Assembly: GCA_947581885.1 (NCBI GenBank)
Contig: CANPWF010000026.1
Coordinates: forward strand, 1 to 14,456
Source of the DNA: an uncultured Clostridia bacterium
GTDB lineage: Bacteria > Bacillota > Clostridia > Christensenellales > Borkfalkiaceae
Direction of reading: 5' to 3'
DNA: 14,456 bases
In this document: in pieces, positions 1 to 6,416 of the stretch
Layout: every line of letters begins with the position of its first letter
How positions within the stretch are numbered: the first letter of the stretch is position 1
The notes under the pieces: generated by a model
Told to the model about the DNA's origin: nothing
Databases searched by the model: none
What the model saw: the letters and a program-made list of their open reading frames with translations, nothing else
Made by a program: the position numbers and the translations under genes

Positions 1-58
1 GTCACCCTGAGCCGAAGGGTCGTCCGCCCTTGACGACCCTTCGTGTCGAACGGGTCAC
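1..58. repeat. Palindromic intergenic repeat, copy A unit 1
   Basis: The unit opens with GTCACCCTGAGCC and closes with TCGAACGGGTCAC. Between them is a perfect 12-bp stem (13-24 paired with 32-43, arms starting CGAAGGG and ending CCCTTCG) with a 7-base loop. The same frame recurs at 6092-6137 with a completely different inner stem. The outer ends pair with one mismatch over seven bases (GTCACCC against GGGTCAC). The repeat begins at the very first base of the window, so it may extend further to the left. Its function is unknown; it resembles the short dispersed palindromes found between genes in many bacteria. Confidence 0.75.
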
Positions 59-73
59 CGCAGTTTTAAGTCT

Positions 74-123
74 GAGGTGATTCCTCGACACGCCGCAAGG
101 GCAGCGGCGGCTCGGAATGACGT
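74..123. repeat. Palindromic intergenic repeat, copy A unit 2
   Basis: The unit carries ATTCCTCGA on the left and CTCGGAATGACG on the right, which pair imperfectly. The inner stem is CGCCGC (91-96) with GCGGCG (104-109) around the loop AAGGGCA. Bases 85-113 are the exact reverse complement of 6100-6128, which lies in unit 1 of the other copy. The unit follows unit 1 by about 15 bases, the same spacing and order as in the copy at 6092-6219. Confidence 0.75.
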
Positions 124-170
124 GATTATACAGTTGCGTACATTCACATGTGTACACTCACACCCCTTCA

Positions 171-215
171 GTCACGCCAAGGGCGGCGTGACAGCTCCCC
201 CGGCGGGGGGGCCGA
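171..215. repeat. Hairpin block of composite repeat copy A
   Basis: A perfect 8-bp stem GTCACGCC (171-178) / GGCGTGAC (185-192) is followed by a C-run and G-run pair (195-210) that forms a second, imperfect hairpin. The equivalent block at 6255-6296 has the same first stem and a perfect second one. In this copy the spacer before the block (about 137-160) contains an extra stretch that looks like an imperfect internal duplication of a 12-base unit (GTACATTCACAT then GTGTACACTCAC). Confidence 0.65.
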
Positions 216-393
216 GAAACGGAGTACACACCCCGCACCTCATCCTGCCCGACCGAAGGGCGCACGAGCCGCAAGGCGAAGTAACGAAGTGAAGGGATCT
301 CGCCCAACTCCATACGTACATGTCCGTTGGGAGCCGTGAGAGATTTCTCGACTGCGCTCGAAATGAGGTGGACGGCGGGTGCCAAGGGGTCAT
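216..393. other. Gene-free repeat-rich spacer downstream of the HAD gene
   Basis: No credible coding frame was found here. The stretch holds decayed palindromic pieces, including GATTTCTCGACTGCGCTCGAAATG near 342-365 (written here in two halves: GATTTCTCGACT and GCGCTCGAAATG), which is the familiar type of self-complementary intergenic motif and could act as a weak transcription stop for the minus-strand gene ending at 394. No T-run follows it, so a true intrinsic terminator is not supported. Confidence 0.5.
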
Positions 394-1041
394 TCACAAC
401 CGTGAAAGAATTTCGTGATACTGCGGGCGGGAAGGAAGGCGGGGGCGGAATGGAATAAAATCGACATGCAGGCGTTCGGCGCAGGGAGCGTCCGAAGAAA
501 AACTATCCCCCACGTACAGGGCGCGTTCCCTTTGAAAATCCTCGATGTGCGCGGCAACATAGCGAACGTATTCCTCGCTCGGCTTGTCCGCGCCAACCTC
601 TTCGGAGATGAACACGTCCGTCAAAAACCTTCCGAAGTCCGCAAGGGAGATATGGCTGCGCTGGATATCCGTCCCGCCGTTGGTGACGAGATAAATCCTT
701 CCTCTCTTGGATAGCTCCTCCAAAAATTCCCTCGCCCCGTCGAAGGGGAAGCAGATGGAAGGAAAGTTGGAATAGTAGATTTTCGCCGCATCCATCGGGT
801 CGGCGGGAATTTGAAATTCGGAGAACAGCAGCTCGAAGCGGAGTGATTTTAACCGCTCTCTCGTGAGCTCTCCCCTCTCGAGTTTTCGCCAGAGTCCGTC
901 GTTGATTTCATGATATCTTTCGTGCAATTTTTCCGAAAAATCGATACCTGTCCTCAAAAAAGTGCGGCGAAGGTTCTCCTCTTCGGCGCGGGCGAAGTCG
1001 AGGAGCGTATCGTCCATATCGAGCAAAAAAATATCTTTCAC
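394..1041 (-). CDS. HAD-superfamily hydrolase, YjjG-like nucleotidase/phosphatase
   Basis: This is a 215-residue cytosolic protein of the haloacid dehalogenase superfamily, in the branch of YjjG-type 5'-nucleotidases and related small phosphatases. The family hydrolyses phosphate monoesters through an aspartyl-phosphate intermediate. Visible motifs are motif I DMDDT at residues 8-12 (nucleophile D8, acid/base D10), motif II LVTNG, motif III lysine in GADKPS, and motif IV GDSFSSD near the C-terminus. A helical cap lies between motifs I and II. The usual length is about 225-235 residues, so the end is slightly short: the segment after GDSFSSD lacks the common glycine-rich stretch. The start is GTG at 1039-1041, directly abutting the TAA of the upstream helicase gene (1042-1044), with GGAGG inside the helicase 3' end. 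This suggests translational coupling. The substrate cannot be read from the sequence; subfamily assignment is moderate. Confidence 0.85.
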   Translation of the reverse strand: MKDIFLLDMDDTLLDFARAEEENLRRTFLRTGIDFSEKLHERYHEINDGLWRKLERGELTRERLKSLRFELLFSEFQIPADPMDAAKIYYSNFPSICFPFDGAREFLEELSKRGRIYLVTNGGTDIQRSHISLADFGRFLTDVFISEEVGADKPSEEYVRYVAAHIEDFQRERALYVGDSFSSDAPCAERLHVDFIPFRPRLPSRPQYHEILSRL

Positions 1042-3405
1042 TTAATCCTCCACGACGGCAAGTTCTCTTAAAGCGCGGGTGTAGGCGATGTATTTCTCGT
1101 TCTCGCTCATGCCCTTATCGTACACGGCGACGGCGGAAAATTCCAGCCCCTTGCTCTCGTACACGCTCATGACGTTTACTTGCGTCTGCGAGAGTTTGGT
1201 GCTCGTGCTGAGCAGCTTATATCCCCTCTTTTTGAAGAGCGGGAGATATTCTTCGCGGGCGATGACCGCCTTCAACCCCTGTTTTTCGCGGAAGAACGCC
1301 GAGAGCTTGCGAACGGGAACGCGCAGAATGGGTGCCCCCGCGAGCCCGATCGAGCGCATCTCGACATCGAGCACGCCCGAGACGAAATCGACGATCTCGT
1401 TGGTGTTGCGGTAGTTCTGATCGAGCAGGTGCACGGGGTAGCCGAGGTTATCCCACGAGCCGATCCCCCGCCACGGGGTGATGTTCTGTTTGAGATCTCC
1501 GAACACGTTGAAGGCGGCATCCGCATGGATACGGCGAAGGAGGGCGTATTCCCCCGCCGAAACGTCCTGCCCCTCGTCCACGAACACGAGCCCGTATCTC
1601 GGAGAGAGCCGCCGCCCCGCCTCGGTGAGCACGAGGCAGAGCGCGTAGCCATCCGAAGGATACAGCCCCTGCATGCCGTACTTCGTCTTTGTCTTTTTCA
1701 CCGTCTCGCGATACAGCCAGCGGGCGATATCCACCCCGCCGCGGCATTTGCCGAGTTCCGAGCACGCGGGCGCGTCCCGAAGGGAGCGGAAAAAGTCGTT
1801 AAGGAGAGAGATCCCCCCACCCATGTCCGCGATCGCCCGTTCGGAAAGGGAAATTTCACGGAGCAGTTCTTCCCGCCGCGCGATTCGCTCTGCGTAGGCA
1901 GCCGCCTCGAAACCGACCGCGCGGGCACGGTACCGTTCGAGCTCTGAAATCTCCTTCTCCACCACCGCGCGGAGGGAGCCGAGGTCGGAGATCGCGGCGG
2001 AGAACACCTCTTCCGCATTGACGCTCGCATACTTCAACGCGCGGTAAAATTCCGCAAAGCGGCGGAAGAAGAGATCGGGCGGACGGACTTCCTCGTTGAG
2101 GGCATAGGAGAGGAAATCTTCCACGCCGAAGAGGCAACTCATGAGCATGCGGAAGGGTTTGGTGAAGTAGAAGCCCCCCGCCTTGTCGTCTTTCATCTCG
2201 CCGAGCACCGCCCGCCGCACCCGCACCGAGGCGTTTTTGATCTGCGCGTACTTCTTCTGCCGCGCGACGCAATCCTTCAAGACCTCTTCTGCGACCGAGC
2301 GGCACTCCTTCCCCGCGATCAGCCCGTATACGCCGTCGAAGAGTTTCCGGATCTTCTTCTTCACGTCCTCGGGAAAGCGGGACGAATAGAGATAGGCGAG
2401 GTATTTTTTGTCCTCGCGGGCACCGTCAGCCCGCAATTTGAGCTCGATCCCCTCGTTTTGCAGGGTGCGGAAGAAGTAGCTCTTCAAGGTGGTCGTCGTC
2501 ACCTTTTTGAGTTCAAGCACCTGCGCGAGTTCGTCGATAAAGGCGTTGAAGGAATCGGACGGCGTGAGAACGAGCACGTTCTTGGGAGAAAGTGCCTCGT
2601 TGTTGTACATGAGATAGGAGAGGCGGTGAAGAAGGATCATCGTCTTTCCGCTCCCCGCACAGCCTTGGAGCACGAAACTCTCCCGCTCGGGAAGGGTGAC
2701 GATATCGAACTGCTTTTCCTGAATGGTGCGGATGATATCGCGGATGTGCGTATCGTCCTTTCGGCTTTGGATGATGCTCCGAAGGTAGGGGTCGAAGAGG
2801 ATCTCCTCGTCCCTTCCCGCGATCTCTTCGGGGGCGAGCACGTCCTTCACGGAGAGATATTCGTTCTTGAAATCGAGCAGTTTTCCGTTCTTCACCGAGA
2901 GAGCCCGCCGAAGGACGACGCGGTAATCGTATTCGTTGATGGAGAAATTGACGCGGCTCTTCTGATAATACCGCACGGCGAGGGGTGCGCGCCAATCGAC
3001 GATCTCGAGGTTGACATCCCCCTTCTTCCCGATGTAGTAGCTGTTATACCCCTCCTGCCCGTCGCACACGTCCATGCGGGCGAAGTAGGGTTCGCAGAAG
3101 AAGCACTTGTAGCCGTCGAGCTTCTTCCTCTCCTTTTCGAGGGCGGCTTTCTTTTCGAGAAGTTCGGTGTAGTCGGCGGCGGAATAATCTTTGCGGGCGG
3201 AGATCTCGGCGATCTCTTTTTTCAACGCCGAAATGCGCTTGCGGTATTTGTTGACATAGACGAGTTTGAGGACGGATAAGAGCGTGGAAAGCCGCCCCTC
3301 CTCGAAGGCGCGTTGGGCATCCTGATCGAGCAGGGAGAGATACCATGCCTTATCGGCGTTCTGTTGAGGCGCGAGGCCCCTATCGGCGGCTTTGCTTTCT
3401 TCCAT
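1042..3405 (-). CDS. helD: HelD-like superfamily 1 DNA helicase / RNA polymerase recycling factor
   Basis: A 787-residue ATPase of the UvrD/Rep superfamily 1, HelD branch. HelD proteins bind RNA polymerase and use ATP to release stalled enzyme from DNA; some actinobacterial relatives protect against rifamycins. The N-terminal part (about 45-98) is a charged coiled coil, followed by the HelD signature PYFARMD, YIGKKGD and IVDWRAPLAVRYY (about 106-147). Walker A is GCAGSGKT with K254. Walker B is VFVDEGQD with D610 and E611. Later motifs are LDQNYRNTNEI, SVYESKGLEFSAV and, at the very end, IAYTRALREL. The length fits the family (about 700-780). Unlike many relatives, the N-terminal region carries C101, C104 and C114. 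The gene starts 42 bases after the ABC permease gene ends and runs straight into the HAD gene, so it probably belongs to the TetR-controlled unit. The start ATG has only a modest purine-rich site (GGGGAC). A DNA repair helicase is less likely because of the HelD N-terminus. Confidence 0.9.
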   Translation of the reverse strand: MEESKAADRGLAPQQNADKAWYLSLLDQDAQRAFEEGRLSTLLSVLKLVYVNKYRKRISALKKEIAEISARKDYSAADYTELLEKKAALEKERKKLDGYKCFFCEPYFARMDVCDGQEGYNSYYIGKKGDVNLEIVDWRAPLAVRYYQKSRVNFSINEYDYRVVLRRALSVKNGKLLDFKNEYLSVKDVLAPEEIAGRDEEILFDPYLRSIIQSRKDDTHIRDIIRTIQEKQFDIVTLPERESFVLQGCAGSGKTMILLHRLSYLMYNNEALSPKNVLVLTPSDSFNAFIDELAQVLELKKVTTTTLKSYFFRTLQNEGIELKLRADGAREDKKYLAYLYSSRFPEDVKKKIRKLFDGVYGLIAGKECRSVAEEVLKDCVARQKKYAQIKNASVRVRRAVLGEMKDDKAGGFYFTKPFRMLMSCLFGVEDFLSYALNEEVRPPDLFFRRFAEFYRALKYASVNAEEVFSAAISDLGSLRAVVEKEISELERYRARAVGFEAAAYAERIARREELLREISLSERAIADMGGGISLLNDFFRSLRDAPACSELGKCRGGVDIARWLYRETVKKTKTKYGMQGLYPSDGYALCLVLTEAGRRLSPRYGLVFVDEGQDVSAGEYALLRRIHADAAFNVFGDLKQNITPWRGIGSWDNLGYPVHLLDQNYRNTNEIVDFVSGVLDVEMRSIGLAGAPILRVPVRKLSAFFREKQGLKAVIAREEYLPLFKKRGYKLLSTSTKLSQTQVNVMSVYESKGLEFSAVAVYDKGMSENEKYIAYTRALRELAVVED

Positions 3406-3447
3406 GTCCCCGTCCGCTTTTCAAAAATAGTGCCGTTTGACAACTTA

Positions 3448-4392
3448 TCATATCACATTTTTTTCATCTTGGGACAGTTTTTCCGAAAATTTTTTATTCC
3501 GATGTCCTTTTGTGCCCTTTCCCTTCCAAAAACACAGCGCGATATACCCCCCGACGAGGGCGAGCGTGACGAGCGCGACGACGAGATAGCACGCCCAGAC
3601 GGGCACGGCGTGTTCGAAAAAGAGCAGGGTGCAGTCGAACCCCTCCCGCATCGCCGCGGCGGCGGGCGCGGGGAGCGAATCGATCGCCCGCCCCATGAGG
3701 TGCATGCGGATGAGCCCCGTTCCATATGTCCCGGGGAGGAACATCACGGCGTTGCGGATCCATGCGGTGAGGCTTCCGAGGGGCATATACGCCCCGCAGA
3801 CGAAACCGTACGCGGAAGAGATCGTCGCCTGCACCGCGGCGATACTTCCCTGCGAACGAAGAAAACTGCACACGACGGACGAAAACGCCGTTCCGAAGAG
3901 GGCAAGGAGGGCGATATCGAGAAGGGCGAGGAACACGTCTCCCGCCGTGAGTTCCCACCCCACGATCCCCATGTAGATGAAGCCCGCGAGGAGGGCGACG
4001 GTGCAGACGAGGAGGGTCACAAGATAGGTCGAGACGAAATAGGCGAGGGCAACGGTGCTCCGCTTTACGGGGGCGATGAGAAGGTCGTCGAGCTGGCCCT
4101 GCACCTTGTCCTGCACCATCACGATGTTGGCAGTGAAAGCGATAGTCACGGCGCAGACGGCGACGAGCGAAGAGATGAGCCACCCGCTCGCGATGCTCTC
4201 GACGAGCTGTTCTTCGATCCCGATGCCGCTGATTTCCGCAACCGAGCGGATACTGTCGCGGTAGACGTTCCCCAAAAAGGCGACAAAGAGAAAGAGCAAA
4301 ATGAGCGGGGTGATGAGGGACGGGAAGAACACCCCCTTATCCTTGAAGAAGAGTTTTGTATTCCGTTTTACGAGTGCGAAAAATGCCTTCAT
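3448..4392 (-). CDS. ABC-2 type transporter permease
   Basis: A 314-residue integral membrane protein that forms the channel of an ABC exporter with the ATPase encoded just upstream. The layout is that of ABC-2 (DrrB-type) permeases: a short cytosolic N-terminus with a K/R-rich patch, a first membrane helix at about 20-42, a long extracellular loop, helices at about 70-93, 113-137, 149-171 and 180-203, a second large loop, and a final helix at about 268-290 before a basic tail. The cytosolic segment QGQLDDLLIAPVKRS is the typical ABC-2 coupling region (usual form LERLLATPVSR). Its ATG overlaps the ATPase stop codon by four bases (ATGA), with a GGGAGGGG-type ribosome site just before. Substrates of the family include drugs, antibiotics and polysaccharides; none can be assigned here. 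Confidence 0.88.
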   Translation of the reverse strand: MKAFFALVKRNTKLFFKDKGVFFPSLITPLILLFLFVAFLGNVYRDSIRSVAEISGIGIEEQLVESIASGWLISSLVAVCAVTIAFTANIVMVQDKVQGQLDDLLIAPVKRSTVALAYFVSTYLVTLLVCTVALLAGFIYMGIVGWELTAGDVFLALLDIALLALFGTAFSSVVCSFLRSQGSIAAVQATISSAYGFVCGAYMPLGSLTAWIRNAVMFLPGTYGTGLIRMHLMGRAIDSLPAPAAAAMREGFDCTLLFFEHAVPVWACYLVVALVTLALVGGYIALCFWKGKGTKGHRNKKFSEKLSQDEKNVI

Positions 4393-5291
4393 ACGTCCCC
4401 TCCCCGTTTCCCCGTGACTGCGAGGAACACGTCGTCGAGCCTTCCTTTTACGATCTCATAGTCCTTGAAAAGGGAGGGGTGGGCGAGGATCAATTCGGTC
4501 GCTTCTTCGGTATTCTTTACAAAAATTCGCACCCCATCCCCCGTTTTTTGGAAATTCAGCCCAAGTTTTGCCGCCTCTTCCGCCTCCTCGCCATACACGG
4601 TGATCGCGTCCCCCGTGTACTTGTTTTTAAGGGCGAGCGGGGTGTCGTTCGCGAGGATCTTCCCACCGTCGATGATCACGACGCGGTCGGCATCGGCCGC
4701 CTCTTCCATGTAGTGCGTGGTGAGAAAGACGGTGATGCCTCGCTCCTTTCGGAGGGCGTGCACAACGTCCCAGACCCGCTTTCTCGTCTGCGGGTCCAGC
4801 CCGGTCGTCGGCTCGTCGAGAATGAGGATGTTCGGCGCATGAAGGAGTGCCCTCGCAACGTCCGCACGCCTTCGCTGTCCCCCCGAAAGTTTTCCGACGG
4901 GACGGTTCCAAAACTCCGATAATTTAAGGCGGGAGTCGATCTCTTCGAGGCGGGATTTGAAGGCTTCGCCGCCGATCCCATAGAGCGCGGCGCGGATCTT
5001 CAGGTTGTCCTTCACGGAAAGGGATCTATCGAGCACGCTGTCCTGAAAGACGACACCGATCTCGCGGCGAACCCCTTCGGGATCCTCGAGGGCGGTCTTT
5101 CCGTTGATCCTCGCCTGCCCTTCGTCGGCGGAGAGCTTGCCGCAGAGAATGGAGATGGTCGTGCTCTTGCCCGCGCCGTTCACGCCGAGGAAGGCGAAAA
5201 ATTCCCCTTTCCGCACGGAGAAGGAGATATCGTCCACCGCCTTCACGGAGCCGAACGACTTTTTGAGATGTTCCACTTCGATGATGTCCAT
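4389..5291 (-). CDS. ABC-2 type transporter ATP-binding protein
   Basis: A 300-residue nucleotide-binding subunit of an ABC exporter, of the DrrA/CcmA type. Walker A is GVNGAGKST at 36-44 (K42), the Q-loop is Q83, the signature is LSGGQ at 135-139, Walker B is ILILDE at 155-160 with catalytic E160, the D-loop is GLD at 164-166, and the switch histidine is H193 in TTHYMEEA. The remaining C-terminal 80 residues form the accessory domain common in drug-resistance ATPases. All catalytic residues are present. The ATG lies 21 bases after the tetR-family stop, preceded by AAGGAAG. It is followed with a four-base overlap by the permease, so the two are made together. The position directly behind a TetR regulator suggests drug- or metabolite-induced export; this is inference. 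Confidence 0.92.
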   Translation of the reverse strand: MDIIEVEHLKKSFGSVKAVDDISFSVRKGEFFAFLGVNGAGKSTTISILCGKLSADEGQARINGKTALEDPEGVRREIGVVFQDSVLDRSLSVKDNLKIRAALYGIGGEAFKSRLEEIDSRLKLSEFWNRPVGKLSGGQRRRADVARALLHAPNILILDEPTTGLDPQTRKRVWDVVHALRKERGITVFLTTHYMEEAADADRVVIIDGGKILANDTPLALKNKYTGDAITVYGEEAEEAAKLGLNFQKTGDGVRIFVKNTEEATELILAHPSLFKDYEIVKGRLDDVFLAVTGKRGGDV

Positions 5292-5312
5292 AATACTTCC
5301 TTTGTTTGAAAT

Positions 5313-5882
5313 TTACGGGTTGCTCTCTTCCCAAAAACGGGTGCGGTTGGGGAAATAATAGCCGTACAGGGCGTAGAACTCACGGGCGAACGCGTCGGAG
5401 ATCTGCTCCTCGGTGAGCGCGTCGCTGTTGCCGTTGACGAGCACGGCAAGCCCGAACGAAAAGACGCTCATATCGGCGTGGAAGGCGGTCGCCGTCTCCT
5501 CGTCGGTATGATACAGCCGCATCATTTCCCCGATGACATCGCCGAAAAAGGGATCGGGCGCAGGGCCCTTCCCGAGGAAGAGATAGCGAAAGAGCCCCTT
5601 CTCCTCGGCGGCAAAGCTGACGAACCCCATGCCGAATGCCTTGTAGCGAAGCCCGTTGCAGGTGCGAAGATACCTGTCGATATGTTCGCGATACCGCGCC
5701 TTCGCCTCGGCGGAAAGCCCACGGCGCACGTCGTCCATGCTCTTGAAGAGCGTGTAAATGGGCTGGGTGGAACAGCCGAGTTCCTTGGCGATCGACCGCA
5801 CGGAGAGGGCGGATTCCCCTTCCATTCGCACGATCTCCGCCGCGGCGTTCAACACATCTTTTCGTTCGATATTCCCTGCCAT
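5313..5882 (-). CDS. TetR/AcrR-family transcriptional regulator
   Basis: A 189-residue predicted repressor. The N-terminal helix-turn-helix occupies about residues 7-52 (KDVLNAAAEIVRMEG, then LSVRSIAKELGCSTQPIYTLFKSM), with the recognition helix around STQPIYTLF. The rest is a helical ligand-binding/dimer domain of the size usual for the family; it matches no ligand class I can name. I chose the ATG at 5880-5882 because AGGAGG (5889-5894 on the plus strand as CCTCCT) sits six bases upstream. An in-frame ATG at 5934-5936 would place promoter and operator inside the gene and has no ribosome site. The gene leads the operon with the ABC exporter, and a symmetric operator covers its own promoter, so autoregulation with release by an effector is expected. 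Confidence 0.9.
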   Translation of the reverse strand: MAGNIERKDVLNAAAEIVRMEGESALSVRSIAKELGCSTQPIYTLFKSMDDVRRGLSAEAKARYREHIDRYLRTCNGLRYKAFGMGFVSFAAEEKGLFRYLFLGKGPAPDPFFGDVIGEMMRLYHTDEETATAFHADMSVFSFGLAVLVNGNSDALTEEQISDAFAREFYALYGYYFPNRTRFWEESNP

Positions 5883-5897
5883 CTCTTCCCTCCTTTG

Positions 5898-5927
5898 AAT
5901 AACTGTTGTTATATAACGATTGTTATT
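5898..5927. promoter_or_regulatory. Predicted operator of the TetR-family regulator
   Basis: The plus strand reads AATAAC, four bases, GTTATATAAC, four bases, GTTATT. This is a perfect dyad: the centre is a 10-bp palindrome (5908-5917) and the outer hexamers (5898-5903 and 5922-5927) are exact reverse complements at equal distance. It runs from the -10 box past the expected transcription start to just before the ribosome binding site. A bound dimer (or two) would block the promoter. A third partial copy, GTTATTATAAC, overlaps the -10 box at 5922-5932. Confidence 0.8.
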
Positions 5928-5953
5928 ATAACCCATTGCACCCGTTCTGTCAA
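5925..5953 (-). promoter_or_regulatory. Consensus sigma-A promoter of the tetR-ABC-helD unit
   Basis: On the minus strand the -35 box is TTGACA (5948-5953) and the -10 box is TATAAT (5925-5930), both perfect, separated by 17 bases. The expected start is near 5918, giving a leader of about 36 bases. Such a strong promoter makes sense only if it is normally repressed, which agrees with the overlapping dyad. Confidence 0.85.
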
Positions 5954-6004
5954 GGGTTTTTAAGGGATTTTTGTGGAATTCGGAGAATTTTGAGGGGTCG
6001 CGTC

Positions 6005-6060
6005 CTTCCCCTCGCTGCCCCCTTTGGGGGAAGTGGCGCGGCGACCTTCCGCGCCGATAG
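6005..6060. repeat. Two short hairpins in the intergenic gap
   Basis: CCCCC-TTT-GGGGG (6018-6030) is followed by GGCGCGG (6035-6041) pairing with CCGCGCC (6049-6055). The C5/G5 hairpin is related to the CTCCCCC/GGGGGAG hairpin at 6278-6296. There is no T-run, and no gene ends nearby, so these are listed as repeats and not as terminators. The bases from 5954 to 6004 hold nothing recognisable. Confidence 0.55.
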
Positions 6061-6091
6061 GGGTTGGGCGTACGAAAAGGCTATAAATTAC

Positions 6092-6137
6092 GTCACCCTG
6101 AGCCGCCGCTGCCCTTGCGGCGTGTCGAACGGGTCAC
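6092..6137. repeat. Palindromic intergenic repeat, copy B unit 1
   Basis: It has the same ends as the unit at 1-58 (GTCACCCTGAGCC on the left, GTGTCGAACGGGTCAC on the right) but its inner stem is GCCGC (6105-6109) / GCGGC (6117-6121) around TGCCCTT. The inner 29 bases (6100-6128) are the reverse complement of 85-113, so this copy carries in unit 1 what copy A carries in unit 2. Confidence 0.75.
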
Positions 6138-6152
6138 TGCAGTGTTAAGTCT

Positions 6153-6219
6153 GAGGTGATTCCTCGACTCGAATACTCGCTGCCTATTACGAGCGGCGAC
6201 TATTCGGCTCGGAATGACG
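6153..6219. repeat. Palindromic intergenic repeat, copy B unit 2
   Basis: The flanks are nearly identical to 74-123 (GAGGTGATTCCTCGAC and GGCTCGGAATGACG). The inner module is different and longer: CGAATA (6170-6175) pairs with TATTCG (6201-6206) and TCGC (6177-6180) with GCGA (6196-6199), interrupted by a C:C mismatch. The frame is conserved while the inner stem is replaced. Confidence 0.72.
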
Positions 6220-6254
6220 TAATTATACAGTGCCGTACACTCACACCCCCCTCA

Positions 6255-6296
6255 GTCACGCCAAGGGCGGCGTGACAGCTCCCCCAAAGGGGGAGC
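6255..6296. repeat. Hairpin block of composite repeat copy B
   Basis: A stem GTCACGCC (6255-6262) / GGCGTGAC (6269-6276) has a six-base loop. It is followed at once by GCTCCCCC-AAA-GGGGGAGC (6278-6296), a perfect 8-bp hairpin. The block lies at the same position relative to units 1 and 2 as in copy A (171-215), so the whole of about 200 bases is one composite repeat. Confidence 0.7.
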
Positions 6297-6357
6297 CGAG
6301 AGGAGGAGGGACGAGGGACGGCGTGAGTGTCTGTAAGGGGGGAGCCGAAAGCGCGGC

Positions 6358-6388
6358 AAAAAGCCCTTCGCAAAAAAATGGGAAGGGC
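6358..6388 (-). terminator. Intrinsic terminator after the minD-minE-like pair
   Basis: Read on the minus strand, GCCCTTC and GAAGGGC form a 7-bp GC-rich stem (6382-6388 with 6363-6369) with a 12-base loop, followed directly by five T residues (6358-6362). It lies about 30 bases after the stop codon at 6417. Confidence 0.75.
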
Positions 6389-6416
6389 AATAAAATAGGG
6401 TGATAAAATGAATCCG

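Noticed and set aside
1..393. CRISPR array or small RNA gene in the repeat-rich left end
   Set aside because: The palindromes are not regularly spaced direct repeats with unique spacers, and no promoter is seen.
77..397. Several short open frames (60-80 codons) in the left intergenic region on both strands
   Set aside because: They overlap each other and the palindromic repeats, have no ribosome sites, and their products are low-complexity.
3406..3447. Possible separate promoter for the helicase gene (TATGAT and TTGTCA-like boxes)
   Set aside because: The boxes are not at a workable spacing from each other. The gap is better read as an ordinary intra-operon spacer, although a weak internal promoter cannot be excluded.
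3313..4461. Open frame of 382 codons on the plus strand opposite the permease
   Set aside because: The product is a highly charged low-complexity D/E/R/H sequence, mirror of the membrane protein on the other strand.
5883..5936. Earlier ATG for the TetR-family gene
   Set aside because: The 18 added codons cover the promoter -10 box and operator, and the AGGAGG site lies just before the later ATG.
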